Assembly: GCA_963843465.1 (NCBI GenBank)
Contig: CAWJKP010000007.1
Span: 496,001-560,000, forward strand
DNA: 64,000 nt
Reading direction: 5' to 3'
Source of the DNA: CAWJKP01 sp963843465
Lineage (GTDB): Bacteria > Planctomycetota > Planctomycetia > Pirellulales > Thermoguttaceae
The translations under genes were made by a program, and so were the position numbers. The notes under the pieces are model-generated. The model worked only from the letters and a program-made list of their open reading frames with translations. It had not been told where the DNA came from and ran no database searches. How positions within the stretch are numbered: position 1 is the stretch's first letter; each line of letters starts with the position of its first letter. This document shows positions 35,218-44,054 of this stretch, one piece after another.

Positions 35218-35418
35218 CGCTCGCGCTTCGGGCTAGTGTCGGCTGCTGCCGCGAGCAGTATAGCAGTTACGGATAGTCAAGCGTATAGTGGGCCAATTCC
35301 ACCTGCATAGGGCATCTCAGTCGCTTGTGCTCGAAGATCCTATGGCGGGTGGCCGGACCGGGGCACCAAGCTAGAATAAGGGAGTTGCCGCTCAACTTTC
35401 CCGGCCGACGGCTGACCC

Positions 35419-36327
35419 ATGACCACTCGCCCCTCACCCCTCGCCCCTCACCCCTCATCCCTCGCCACTCACCACTCGCCCCAGTTGCCCCGCTGGCTGA
35501 AGCGGAACGTGCCCAAGGGGAACGCCAACCATTTTACGGCCCAACTCATCCAGGAGTTGCGGCTGGCGACGGTCTGCGACCATGCCCTATGCCCCAATCG
35601 AATGGAGTGTTACGCCCGCAAGACGGCGACCTTCATGATTTTGGGAGAGGTCTGCACCCGGCGTTGCGGCTTCTGCCATGTGGCCAAGGGGAAGACGCAG
35701 GGGGTCGATCCGAGCGAGCCCCTTCGGGTGGCGGAGGCCTGTCGCCGGTTGGGCCTGGAGCACGTGGTGATTACGGCGGTTACCCGGGATGATCTGCCCG
35801 ATGGCGGCGCGGACCATTTCTGCCGCACGGTGGCGGCCGTGCGGCGGGCGACCGGGGCGGTGGTCGAGGTCCTGCCCTCGGATTTTGACGGCAATCGCGA
35901 CGCGGTGGACCGCCTGATCGATGCGGCCCCCGAGGTCTACAACCACAATACGGAGACCGTGCCGCGGCTCTACCGCCGGGTGCGCGGGCGGAAGTCGGTC
36001 TACCGCTGGACGCTGGAGATGTTCCGCCGGATCAAGGCCCGGGACCCGCGCATCCGCACCAAGAGCGGCCTGATGCTCGGCCTGGGGGAAACCGACGGTG
36101 AGATCCTAGACACCCTGGCCGATCTCTTGGACGCCGGTTGCGAGCTGCTCACGTTGGGCCAGTATCTTCAGCCCTCGGCGGACCATTTGCCGGTGGAACG
36201 TTATGTCAGTCCGCAAGAGTTCCACGATTTGGGCCAGGCCGCGCGGCGGATGGGCTTTGCGCACGTGGCCAGCGGACCGTTCGTCCGCTCCAGCTACCAC
36301 GCACGGGAGATGGCGGAAGAGGCGTAG
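35419..36327 (+). CDS. lipA: lipoyl synthase
   Basis: A radical SAM enzyme that inserts two sulfurs into octanoyl chains on lipoyl domains. It has the auxiliary cluster motif CX4CX5C (Cys53, Cys58, Cys64 in CDHALCPNRMEC) and the radical SAM CX3CX2C motif (Cys79, Cys83, Cys86 in CTRRCGFC), followed by VVITAVTRDDLPDGGA, VEVLPSDF, YNHNTETV, TKSGLMLGLGE and LTLGQYLQPS. The first ~22 residues (TTRPSPLAPHPSSLATHHSP) are encoded by a CCCCTCACC low-complexity tract, so the true start may lie just after it, near PRWLKRNVP. No lipB is adjacent. Confidence 0.95.
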   Translation: MTTRPSPLAPHPSSLATHHSPQLPRWLKRNVPKGNANHFTAQLIQELRLATVCDHALCPNRMECYARKTATFMILGEVCTRRCGFCHVAKGKTQGVDPSEPLRVAEACRRLGLEHVVITAVTRDDLPDGGADHFCRTVAAVRRATGAVVEVLPSDFDGNRDAVDRLIDAAPEVYNHNTETVPRLYRRVRGRKSVYRWTLEMFRRIKARDPRIRTKSGLMLGLGETDGEILDTLADLLDAGCELLTLGQYLQPSADHLPVERYVSPQEFHDLGQAARRMGFAHVASGPFVRSSYHAREMAEEA

Positions 36328-36345
36328 CTGATGACGCCGTGCTTA

Positions 36346-36544
36346 GCCCCGAAGGGGCGCAACTCGATAGCCCAGGGCAACGCCCTGGGGACCGGGTGAT
36401 TCCATCATAGTTGGAAGCCCCAAGGGGGCGCTGCCGTGCGCGCCGCGTGGTGCGGCTGTCACGCCCTGTCAGGGCTTCGGACGCCTTGGGCGTTTCGCGT
36501 CCCAGGGCTTCGCCCTGGGCTATCGAGTCACGCCCCTTCGGGGC
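36346..36544. repeat. palindromic repeat, GCCCCGAAGGGGCG / GCCCAGGGC family
   Basis: The outer arms GCCCCGAAGGGGCG...CGCCCCTTCGGGGC enclose opposed GATAGCCCAGGGC and GCCCTGGGCTATCGA copies, with an inner CGCCCTGTCAGGGC hairpin. It lies just after lipA. Confidence 0.85.
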
Positions 36545-36729
36545 TGAGCGACGCACGTCCTAAGATAGGGCTTTTCCTCCATGAAACCGCCAGGCTGGGC
36601 CGGTGCAACCGGACTTTGCGGCTCTGCCATGCCCGGAAGTCAACCCCACCTCAAATGGCGATGCAAGCGTCGGGCATGGCACCCGGCACCCAACGGCCCG
36701 CACCACAAGGCGGCGTCCGCGCAGCGGGC

Positions 36730-37215
36730 TCAGCGGCCATCGCCATGTTGGTTATCTAGGTCTTTCCGCCATTCTAGCACGCCGAAGAGTCTCAATAGTC
36801 TGTCGAAGTCCGCCTCACTGATATATGTGAAGTACGCCCCTTCACCCGGCAGCTTCATCTGGACGTAGGCTTTTCTATCTTTTCCGGTCGGAAGATCAAA
36901 CCAAAGCCAGTCTGTGGCTTGACCGTCTTTGATTGCGAAGAGTGTGAAACGTGGAGCAGGCGGGGTCCAAGGCACCGGCTGCCAGTCGGCGGCGACCGAG
37001 CGAAGCAGGGCATTTACTTCAGCTACAGTTTTGGGGGCTGTAATGGTCGCGGAACGCATGACGCTCCTTTCCGCACCGGGGCCAGGGTCGCTCAATCTTA
37101 GACTCTGTGCAGTTTGGAAGTTCGTGAAGTCCACGTTGCGCTTCTGGATAGCTGCGCATCCAGCGGCAGTCGTGGCCGTCAAGAACACAGAAGTCAGCAG
37201 GCCGACTCGATACAT
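36730..37215 (-). CDS. small lipoprotein, unknown function
   Basis: The 161-residue protein has a lipoprotein signal (YRVGLLTSVFLTATTAAGC) with the lipobox TTAAGC, then a soluble domain (TVAEVNALLRSVAADWQPVPWTPPAPRFTLFAIKDGQATDWLWFDLP). The ATG at 37215 is chosen because GGAGG lies 9 nt upstream and the signal peptide begins there; longer in-frame starts would bury the signal. No family is recognised. Confidence 0.7.
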   Translation of the reverse strand: MYRVGLLTSVFLTATTAAGCAAIQKRNVDFTNFQTAQSLRLSDPGPGAERSVMRSATITAPKTVAEVNALLRSVAADWQPVPWTPPAPRFTLFAIKDGQATDWLWFDLPTGKDRKAYVQMKLPGEGAYFTYISEADFDRLLRLFGVLEWRKDLDNQHGDGR

Positions 37216-37646
37216 GCAGGTAGCCTCCATTACTCGACTCGACCAACGGTTTTCTAAACCGCACAGTGTCCGCCGAGAGGGGTTACCCAGCAAACCCCTT
37301 CCAGGCGGGTTCCGCGGGCACATTCAACGCGCCCCATTCTACCACACGCAAAGGGGGATTAAAGATGCGTTACCCAAGCCTTCGACAGCCTCCTCCGTTC
37401 ACAGCAACGAAGGCCGGAGAATCGCCGAACCTTTGGCGGGTTCCCCTCACCCCACCCTCTCCCGGAGGGAGAGGGGGACCATCGCCATCCCCCGCCCCCG
37501 TCCCCCCTCCCCCGTCCCCCGACCCCGTCCCATCCCCAGTAGCGCTCCCTCACTGGGCTTGCGCTCGTCTTGCTCCAGACGGGGGAAGCCGCTAAAATCC
37601 GCCCTGGCCCGTTGTTGGCCGATCGCTAGGACCCTGGAAGGATCGC
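37216..37646. other. 431-nt divergent intergenic region with C-rich repeat
   Basis: It contains a CCTCACCCCACCCTCTCCCGGAGGGAGAGGG hairpin at about 37446-37482, related to the C-rich flanks of the MITE-like element at 8463-8691, and a long CCCCC-rich tract to about 37535. No gene is seen. Confidence 0.5.
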
Positions 37647-40445
37647 ATGACTGCGGAAAGGATGCCGCAAGGGGAGCAGTCTCCACTGGCCCGGCCGTTG
37701 GAGTGGATCACCGGGCTGGTGGTCCGCTTCCCCGTGGCAACTTTGATCCTCGCCTTGGCGGCCAGCGTGGTCTCGATCTTCCTGGCCGCCACCCGGCTGG
37801 GCTTCCATACCAGCCGCGCGGACCTGCTCAATCCCCGCAGCGACTACAACCACCGCTGGCTGGAATATACCAAGGAGTTCAGCGACCAGGAGGACGTGGT
37901 CGTGGTGGTCGAGGGCGACAGCCAGGACCGCGTCCTGCCCGTGCTGGACGAGGTCGCCGCGGCCGTCGCCGAAGAGGGCAAGCTCTTCCACGCGATCCTC
38001 AACAAGATCGACTTCTCCAAGGTCCGCACCAAGGGGCTCTACTACCTGGAGCCCAAGGACCTGGCGGCGATCGGTTCCCTGGTCCAACAGGCCGAGCCGG
38101 TGCTGCACGGCGACTGGTCGCAAATGGACCTGGGCCATGAGCTGGCCGCGATGGGGCCGGCCATCGGCGGCGCCGGGCAGCCGCCCGATCCCCGGGCCGC
38201 GGAGGCCAGGCAGGCCCAGTTGGACCGCTGGGCGCAAGGGCTCGACGCGGCGCTGACCACTCCCGGCGCCTACGTCTCTCCCTTCCCCCAGATCGCCGCC
38301 GGAGGGCAGGCGATGGGCGAGCTGAGAACGCGGCACAATCTCAGCAGCGACGGCCGCACCGGCTTCGTCGTCTTGCGCTTCCGCAAGGAAGACACGGAGA
38401 GCTTCGCCCAGAACAGCAACGAAGTCGATACGCTCCGCCGCTTGATCGACGACATGCGCCTGCGGCACCCCGAGACCCGCATCGGCCTGACCGGCCTGCC
38501 GGTGATCGAGAACGACGAGATGCGCTCCAGCAACGCCTCGATCACCGCGGCCACCGTGTTGTCGTTCGTGGGCGTTTTCCTGGTGCTGGTGATCGCCTTC
38601 GGCCGCTTTCGCCACTCCGCCATGACGATGATCGCCCTGGTGCTGGGGATGGTCTGGTCTTGCGGCGTGGTGACGCTGACCATCGGCCACATGAACATCC
38701 TCAGCATCGCCTTCGGCTCGATCCTCCTGGGCCTGGGGATCGACTACGGCATCTACTACGTCGCCGGCTACCTGCAGATGCGGCGCACTGCCGCCTCCAG
38801 CGCCGAGGCCCTGCGGCAAACGGCGGTCAACTTCGCGCCCAGCATCACCACCGGGGCCATGACCTCGGCGATCTCCTTCTTCATGGTCGGCTTCACCGAG
38901 TTCACCGGCGTGGCCGAGCTGGGCATCATCGCCGGCAGCGGCATCCTCCTCTGCTGGCTGGCGCAGATGACGGTGCTGCCGGCCATGATCCAGATCTCCG
39001 ACGCCCGCCGCCCCCGCGAAAACCTCCCCAGCCCGCTGAACTTCAACCTGCCGCTGAGCCCGTTGTTCGCCAAGCCCCGCCTGGTGCTCGCCTTGACCCT
39101 GGCGGGCACGCTGATTTTGGCCACCGGCATGCGCTATCTCTGGTACGACTACAACTTGCTGAACTTGCAGCCGGCCGGGCTGGAGAGCGTGGAACTGGAA
39201 CGGCGGATGCTCAGCCAGAGTAATCTCAGCGCCTCGTTCGCCCTGTTGATCGCCAATTCGGTCGAGGAGATCCAGACCCGCAAGAAGCAACTCCAGACGC
39301 GGCCGACGGTCGACCGAGTGGAAGAGATTGCCAGTCTCTTTCCACCCCAGGTGGACCAGAAGCAGCCGATCGTCGAGGCCATTCATCGGCGGCTGGCGGT
39401 TCTGCCGCCGACGCCGCTGCGGCCGCCGCAGCTTCCCGTCCTGCCGCCCGCACAGCTTGAAGCGGCCCTGGCCGGAATGGAGCGGTTTCTTCTGGCCGCG
39501 GGTGGACCCGACCAGACCATCCAACGGATCGGACACGTCCGCCAACTGCTGGGCCGGCTCTCCGAGGAAGACTACTATCGCCGCGTCACCGCCTACCAGC
39601 AGGCGATGGCCGGCGACCTCTACCAACGGCTGGCGATGCTCCAGGCGGTCTCCAATCCGCAGCCGCCCGAGCCCGGCGATCTGCCCGAGGGGCTGGTGAC
39701 CCGCTTTATCGGCAAGCACGGCCGGTTCCTGCTGAAGGTCTACAGCAAGGTCGACGTTTGGGACATGGAAGGCATGGCGGAGTTCGTCCGCGACGTCCGC
39801 GAGGTGGACCCCGAGGCGACGGGCAACCCGCTGCAAATCTACGAGGCCTCGCGGCACATGAAGAAGAGCTTCGAGCACGCCGCCTGGTACACGCTCTTGG
39901 GGATCGTGCCGGTGGTGTTGTTCGACTTCCGCCGGCTGTCCTACGTCTTCTATGCGGCCCTGCCCATGGGTGTGGGGCTCGTGCAGATGTTCGGCCTGAT
40001 GGGCTTCCTCGACATCCGCCTCAACCCGGCCAACTTCATCACCCTGCCCTTCATTCTCGGCATCGGCCTGGAGAACGGCGTGAACATCGTCCACGACTTC
40101 CGCCGCCAGGGCCCCCGTTACCGCCGCATGAGCAGCGCTACCAGCGTGGCCGTGATGATCAACTCGCTGACCACGATGGTCGGCTTCGGCGCCCTGATGA
40201 TCGCCCAGCACCAGGGACTTCAGAGCCTCGGCCGGGCGCTGACCATCGGCATGGCCTGCTGCCTGTTCAGCTCGCTGGTGTTGCCGAACCTCTTCTGCGT
40301 GCTCCGCCAAGGCCGGCTGGCCGGCGCGGCCGGCCGGACCGCGATTGCCGGCGACCCCCTCCCGGCCGACGGCCAACTGGCCTTCCTCGCCGGCGAGAAA
40401 CCCCTCGAGCCCCCAATCCGTCCGCGGATCTACGACGCCGCGTGA
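37647..40445 (+). CDS. RND/MMPL-family transporter, HpnN-like
   Basis: The 932-residue membrane protein has two RND half-units, each with an N-terminal helix (FPVATLILALAASVVSIFLAA), a large periplasmic loop and five to six further helices. The diagnostic acidic/glycine helices are ILLGLGIDYGIYYVAGYLQ in the first half and LGIGLENGVNIVHDFRRQG in the second. This layout fits MMPL/SSD exporters, including HpnN, which moves hopanoids to the outer membrane. No hopanoid genes are adjacent, so the substrate is open. Confidence 0.88.
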   Translation: MTAERMPQGEQSPLARPLEWITGLVVRFPVATLILALAASVVSIFLAATRLGFHTSRADLLNPRSDYNHRWLEYTKEFSDQEDVVVVVEGDSQDRVLPVLDEVAAAVAEEGKLFHAILNKIDFSKVRTKGLYYLEPKDLAAIGSLVQQAEPVLHGDWSQMDLGHELAAMGPAIGGAGQPPDPRAAEARQAQLDRWAQGLDAALTTPGAYVSPFPQIAAGGQAMGELRTRHNLSSDGRTGFVVLRFRKEDTESFAQNSNEVDTLRRLIDDMRLRHPETRIGLTGLPVIENDEMRSSNASITAATVLSFVGVFLVLVIAFGRFRHSAMTMIALVLGMVWSCGVVTLTIGHMNILSIAFGSILLGLGIDYGIYYVAGYLQMRRTAASSAEALRQTAVNFAPSITTGAMTSAISFFMVGFTEFTGVAELGIIAGSGILLCWLAQMTVLPAMIQISDARRPRENLPSPLNFNLPLSPLFAKPRLVLALTLAGTLILATGMRYLWYDYNLLNLQPAGLESVELERRMLSQSNLSASFALLIANSVEEIQTRKKQLQTRPTVDRVEEIASLFPPQVDQKQPIVEAIHRRLAVLPPTPLRPPQLPVLPPAQLEAALAGMERFLLAAGGPDQTIQRIGHVRQLLGRLSEEDYYRRVTAYQQAMAGDLYQRLAMLQAVSNPQPPEPGDLPEGLVTRFIGKHGRFLLKVYSKVDVWDMEGMAEFVRDVREVDPEATGNPLQIYEASRHMKKSFEHAAWYTLLGIVPVVLFDFRRLSYVFYAALPMGVGLVQMFGLMGFLDIRLNPANFITLPFILGIGLENGVNIVHDFRRQGPRYRRMSSATSVAVMINSLTTMVGFGALMIAQHQGLQSLGRALTIGMACCLFSSLVLPNLFCVLRQGRLAGAAGRTAIAGDPLPADGQLAFLAGEKPLEPPIRPRIYDAA

Positions 40446-40462
40446 ATCTGAAATAACAGACC

Positions 40463-40727
40463 AACCACAAAGGGCACAAAGGACACGAAGAAAGTCGGCG
40501 AACTTCCACACTTTGGCATGGAAATCAGGCAATCACGAAAACCTGATAGACACAGGGAAGGATGCAGGCTCACCCGTCACGGGTGACTTTCGCTTTCGGG
40601 CTTTCGGTTCCTTTTGGGTTTTCGTGATTCGTTTCGATGTTGAGACGACTCGGAACCCGACCTTGTTGCTACAGGCTCCAAACTTCCATCTATCCGCTGC
40701 TTCGTGTTCTTCGTGCCCTTTGTGGTT
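40463..40727. repeat. inverted repeat pair, ACCACAAAGGGCACAAAGGAC family
   Basis: AACCACAAAGGGCACAAAGGA (40463 on) faces TTCTTCGTGCCCTTTGTGGTT (ending 40727), about 200 bp apart. The enclosed DNA has no gene; it includes a CACCCGTCACGGGTG hairpin. Confidence 0.75.
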
Positions 40728-40741
40728 CAAGTCTAAGAAAG

Positions 40742-41083
40742 TTAGCGAACCATGCGTTTGATGCCGTCTCTGACGAGTTGCGTCTTGAAGTTGATGAGCA
40801 ATCCAACGCGCAGGCGGGTGGCCTTCAGATAGGACAACAACTGGGCCTGGTGGATGGGCGCAAACTCTTCCACGCATTTCAATTCCGCGATCAGGCGCCC
40901 TGCCACGAGCAAATCCAGCCGTTGACCGGCAATCTGGATGTCTTTGTACGGGACGAGAATCTGCTTCTCTTGCTCGACCTCCAGCCCTCGCAACGACAGC
41001 TCGTAAGCCATCGCCTTCCGATAGACATACTCGATGAACCCCGGCCCGAGTTGCCGATGCACTTCGATCGCCGCACCAATCAC
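40742..41083 (-). CDS. GxxExxY family protein
   Basis: The 113-residue product shows the GxxExxY signature (LGPGFIEYVYRKAMAYEL) and the following pattern QEKQILVPYKD, LDLLVAGRLIAELKCVEEF and HQAQLLSYLKATRLRVGLLINF, a PD-(D/E)XK-like nuclease fold. Family members are usually ~125 residues. Here the first in-frame start is GTG at 41083, inside the conserved helix, while an AAGGAGGAG site and ATG at about 41125 are one frame off, so one base may be wrong near 41105. These proteins are common near repeats in PVC genomes; the function is unproven. Confidence 0.85.
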   Translation of the reverse strand: MIGAAIEVHRQLGPGFIEYVYRKAMAYELSLRGLEVEQEKQILVPYKDIQIAGQRLDLLVAGRLIAELKCVEEFAPIHQAQLLSYLKATRLRVGLLINFKTQLVRDGIKRMVR

Positions 41084-41180
41084 TACCTTGGCGATTTCCT
41101 CGTCCCGCTCTGGAATTGGCCGTACCCCATCGTATCTCCTCCTTCGCGTTCTTGGTGCCCTTGGTGGTTGATGTTTCCCC

Positions 41181-41603
41181 CTATTCCGCGACTTCCTTCA
41201 GACTTCCCTCCAGCCGCTTGGAATGTCCGGGCGGCAGATCGAGGCGGTTGACCGTTTCGCCGTAGCGGACCGAACAGGCCCGGCCGCCGACGCTGCGGAC
41301 GACCGCGCCGGCCGGCTTGCGATACCAGAGCACCCAGGGGCCCTCCGGCGCGGCCGCCTCGCCGCTGATTTCCGCCGATTTATTACCCCGCGACGAAAGT
41401 ACGCCAGGCTTTCCAGCCTGACAGAACAGACGGGTCAGGCTGGAAAGCCTGACGTACACGATTGTCTTTCCTGTCGAGGTAATAGGCACCGTGTCAGCCC
41501 GCGTTGGCTTGGGCACGGCGTTAGCCCCGGCGGCCACGCCGGCAAGCGGAGCAGGGAAAAGAACAGCCAACAGCAAGAGCAGGGTTTTGGACCACGTTCT
41601 CAT
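41181..41603 (-). CDS. exported small protein with an embedded palindromic repeat
   Basis: The 140-residue ORF has a signal peptide (TLLLLLAVLFPAPLAGVAAG) and a C-terminal domain (EGPWVLWYRKPAGAVVRSVGGRACSVRYGETVNRLDLPPG). Between them about 20 residues are encoded by an inverted repeat (41399-41457), read through in frame. The C-terminal part may once have belonged to a larger secreted hydrolase. It is either a functional protein that tolerates the insert or a decaying gene. Confidence 0.5.
   Translation of the reverse strand: MRTWSKTLLLLLAVLFPAPLAGVAAGANAVPKPTRADTVPITSTGKTIVYVRLSSLTRLFCQAGKPGVLSSRGNKSAEISGEAAAPEGPWVLWYRKPAGAVVRSVGGRACSVRYGETVNRLDLPPGHSKRLEGSLKEVAE
41399..41457. repeat. palindromic repeat GTACGTCAGGCTTTCCAGCC inside an ORF
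   Basis: 24-bp arms with one mismatch (41399-41422, 41434-41457). Its length keeps the surrounding ORF open. Confidence 0.85.
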
Positions 41604-41849
41604 GGGGCGCCTCAGGGAAGCGAGCTTCGGGAACTGTGGGGATCAACCTGGCAACGCCCTAGTTTCGCGCGGAGGCCGCCCGGCGTCAACAGGCCCCACA
41701 AGTAGATGGTTGTTTCAGTGGGCACCTGGCGGGTGGCCCCAGCAGGCGGTCGGGGGTGCGGTCAGGTACAAGAGGAGCTTAGTGGTCGTCCCAGCCAGCG
41801 CTTGACGACGTGCCGCACGGTGGTCAGAATGGCGTGCGGAGGGCGAATG

Positions 41850-42746
41850 ATGAGACTTCAAGGTTCCTGCCCCGCGGTATTGTTCAGCGTGCCATTGTTC
41901 GTCACGTGTTTTTCGCCCGGGTGCGGACGTGACCCGAAGTCGGCCGCCGTGGCGCTCCAAAGGGGCGAGAGGCTCTACAGCAAAGGCGACCTCGACTCAA
42001 GCATCTCCGCTTTCACTGAGGCCATTCGGCTCGATCCGAAAGAACCCAAGGCATACCTTGCGCGATCGAACGCCTATTCTTGGAAAGGCGACCATGACCT
42101 GGCCCTCGCGGACGATACGGAGGCCATCCGACTCGACCCGAAACTTGCCAAAGCGCACACATATCGCGGCTGGCATTACTACAAAAAAGGACAGCTTGGC
42201 AAGGCGATCGCGGACTTTTCGGAGGCTATCCGCCTCAGTCCGAAAGATGCATTGAGGTATCAAGACCGTGCGATGGCCTATGAAGAGAACGGCGAATTTG
42301 AAAAGGCGATCGCCGACTGCACGGACGCGATTCGGCACGATCCGAAATTTGCCTTGGCCTTTTTCGGTCGCGGTTCCGCGGAGAAACGCAAGGGCGATCT
42401 CGATCGGGCGATCGCCGACTACACGGAAGCGATCCGGCTCAATATGAAAGGGGGATTGGCATTCTTTGACCGCGGCTCCGCCTACGAAAGGAAGGGCGAT
42501 CTCGATAGGGCGATCAGCGATTTCACGGAAGCCATCCGGCTCGATCCGAGATTGCGAGAAGCGGCGTACTTTGCCCGCGGCAGGGCCTACCAGAGGAAGG
42601 GCGAAAAGTCGAAGGCCGAAGAAGACTTTGAGCAATCCAGGAGGCTCGAACATCGGCCAAGCCAGAAGCCGTCATCGGCGAGAGCCCGTTTCACAGCCAC
42701 GGATGCGTCCAGAACGTACTTCATGGCTCGCGCACTTCGCGGATAA
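41850..42746 (+). CDS. TPR-repeat lipoprotein
   Basis: The 298-residue product has a signal peptide with a lipobox-like FSPGC, then seven tetratricopeptide repeats, most of the form GDLDRAIADYTEAIRLDPK with R-G-x-A-Y helices. The internal similarity is strong enough to suggest recent repeat expansion. The ATG at 41850 is chosen for the GGAGGG site 6 nt upstream. It is likely a membrane-anchored scaffold; partners are unknown. Its 3' end overlaps a convergent gene remnant by 26 nt. Confidence 0.82.
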   Translation: MRLQGSCPAVLFSVPLFVTCFSPGCGRDPKSAAVALQRGERLYSKGDLDSSISAFTEAIRLDPKEPKAYLARSNAYSWKGDHDLALADDTEAIRLDPKLAKAHTYRGWHYYKKGQLGKAIADFSEAIRLSPKDALRYQDRAMAYEENGEFEKAIADCTDAIRHDPKFALAFFGRGSAEKRKGDLDRAIADYTEAIRLNMKGGLAFFDRGSAYERKGDLDRAISDFTEAIRLDPRLREAAYFARGRAYQRKGEKSKAEEDFEQSRRLEHRPSQKPSSARARFTATDASRTYFMARALRG

Positions 42747-42906
42747 GTTCCACGGCGATGTTCGTCAGTCCGTATTTCTTCCGAAGTTCATCCGGAAGCC
42801 GTGCGCACTGCTCGTCGATGTGCTTCAAGATCGCGGGATCACCTTGTCCGGTGACAGCGAAGCGGGCGGCTTCTTCCAGTTCGATACTTTCCTCAATCGT
42901 CGCCCC
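42721..42906 (-). pseudogene. C-terminal gene remnant cut by a palindromic repeat
   Basis: On the minus strand the frame ending at TGA 42721-42723 reads TIEESIELEEAARFAVTGQG, then DPAILKHIDEQCARLPDELR, KKYGLTNIAVELIREVREP, a convincing helical protein of 59 residues with no start codon. Upstream it runs straight into the 190-bp palindrome at 42902-43091. Beyond that, at 43095-43214, another protein-like minus-strand frame (FHVDNHTWDGEKFGLRSEVT) may be its N-terminal part in a different frame. The gene seems disrupted by the repeat. Confidence 0.5.
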
Positions 42907-43091
42907 CGCTGGGCTTGCCCCAGCGGAGCGTAGGATTGGCCACTACCGGGCCGACGTTCTGCCGCGTGGGGCGTTTTCCGCTGCCGCCGCCCGGCCTGGG
43001 CCGGGCGGCGGCAGCGGAAAACGCGAAGGGGTTTCGAGGCCGGGTTCTAGTGGCCAATCCTTTGCTCCGCTGGGGCAAGCCCAGCGGGGGC
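42902..43091. repeat. 190-bp nested palindrome (cruciform-forming)
   Basis: Perfect 28-bp outer arms (42902-42929 and 43064-43091), a 13-bp second stem (42933-42945 with 43048-43060) and a perfect 26-bp central stem with a 2-nt loop (42971-42996 with 42999-43024). It is one of the longest palindromes in the window. Confidence 0.92.
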
Positions 43092-43219
43092 AGCCCAAGG
43101 ACGAACAGAAATCGGAACCGTCACTTCGCTACGGAGCCCAAACTTTTCACCATCCCACGTGTGATTATCAACGTGGAAACCAAAGATTCCTCGACGGGAA
43201 CCGGCCGAACAGTGCCGAA

Positions 43220-43299
43220 GGGGACAGTCCCATTTTCGCGGCGATCAAGCTGGTTTGTCGCCGCAGCCCCTTTGCGCCGCGAAAATCGGGACAGTCCCC
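43220..43299. repeat. palindromic repeat, GGGGACAGTCCC family
   Basis: GGGGACAGTCCCATTTTCGCGG faces its near-complement ending at 43299. Related to 22541-22617 at the outer ends, but with a different inner stem. Confidence 0.8.
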
Positions 43300-43348
43300 C
43301 GTGAACGGTTACGCGAGAACGTGGCCGGCTCCAGATTCCGCTGGTACC

Positions 43349-43990
43349 CTATCGCCCCACCGGTTTCACCCCGGTCGGCTTGGTGGGAACCAGCTTCTGG
43401 TCCGGATACCCGCTCACCGGCACGCCCCGGGCGCGGAGCGACTCGGCCACCGCGGGCCGGAAATCGGCCGGCAGGGACTCCAGGCCCGCACGCAATGCGG
43501 CCAACGACTTGTCGCCCGGAATCCGCTGCAGCACGCAGCGGGCGTCCTCGCGGAGTTCGCTGTTGGTCAACAGGGCCGCCACGGCGCCGACCGATTCGTC
43601 GCCGCCGATCTCCGAGATCAGCCAGAGCACTTCGCGGCGGACAGCGGCCGGGCGCTCGTCGCCCAACAGCGGGGGCAACTCGGCGATCACGGCCTTCTTT
43701 TGCTCCTCGGCGCCGGGCCGGCCCGCGTCGTGGACGATCTGGGCCAAGGCCCGCCTCGCGGCCAGCGCGACCTCCCGATTGGCGTCGGTCATCGTCTCGG
43801 CCAGCGGCTTGACGGCCGCCGCGCCGACCTGGCCCGCGCCCAGCCAGGCCCGCGTTCGCACCTTTTCGTCCTGGCTCTTGATCTTGGCGATCAGCTCGCC
43901 GACCGCCGCCGCATCGGCCGCCCGGGCGACGCTTGCCACCGCGCCGGCGGCTGCGGTCAAGGAAACGCGTTCCCACAAATTCGGTTGCAT
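43349..43990 (-). CDS. HEAT-repeat protein
   Basis: The 213-residue protein is built of HEAT-like helical repeats: AVGELIAKIKSQDEKVRTRAWLGAGQVG, AVKPLAETMTDANREVALAARRALAQI, ELPPLLGDERPAAVRREVLWLISEIGG and SVGAVAALLTNSELREDARCVLQRIPG. The ATG at 43990 (MQPNLWERVSLTAAAGAVASVARA) is preferred to 44047. It directly follows the Gfo/Idh gene on the same strand, separated only by the AAGTCGCCGC palindrome. HEAT proteins next to oxidoreductases are frequent in planctomycetes; the role is unknown. Confidence 0.8.
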   Translation of the reverse strand: MQPNLWERVSLTAAAGAVASVARAADAAAVGELIAKIKSQDEKVRTRAWLGAGQVGAAAVKPLAETMTDANREVALAARRALAQIVHDAGRPGAEEQKKAVIAELPPLLGDERPAAVRREVLWLISEIGGDESVGAVAALLTNSELREDARCVLQRIPGDKSLAALRAGLESLPADFRPAVAESLRARGVPVSGYPDQKLVPTKPTGVKPVGR

Positions 43991-44024
43991 AATTCGGTCC
44001 TTAGAGGTTAGATGTGTGGTTGGG

Positions 44025-44052
44025 AAAGCGGCGACAAGTCGCCGCACTCCAA
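44025..44052. repeat. AAGCGGCGACAAGTCGCCGC palindrome
   Basis: Third copy of the element found twice at 14102-14236, here between the Gfo/Idh and HEAT genes. Confidence 0.85.
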
Positions 44053-44054
44053 GG

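Noticed and set aside
37626..40532. A 968-residue minus-strand frame opposite the RND transporter.
   Set aside because: Antisense shadow rich in His, Gln and Gly with no motif; the plus strand encodes a recognisable membrane transporter.
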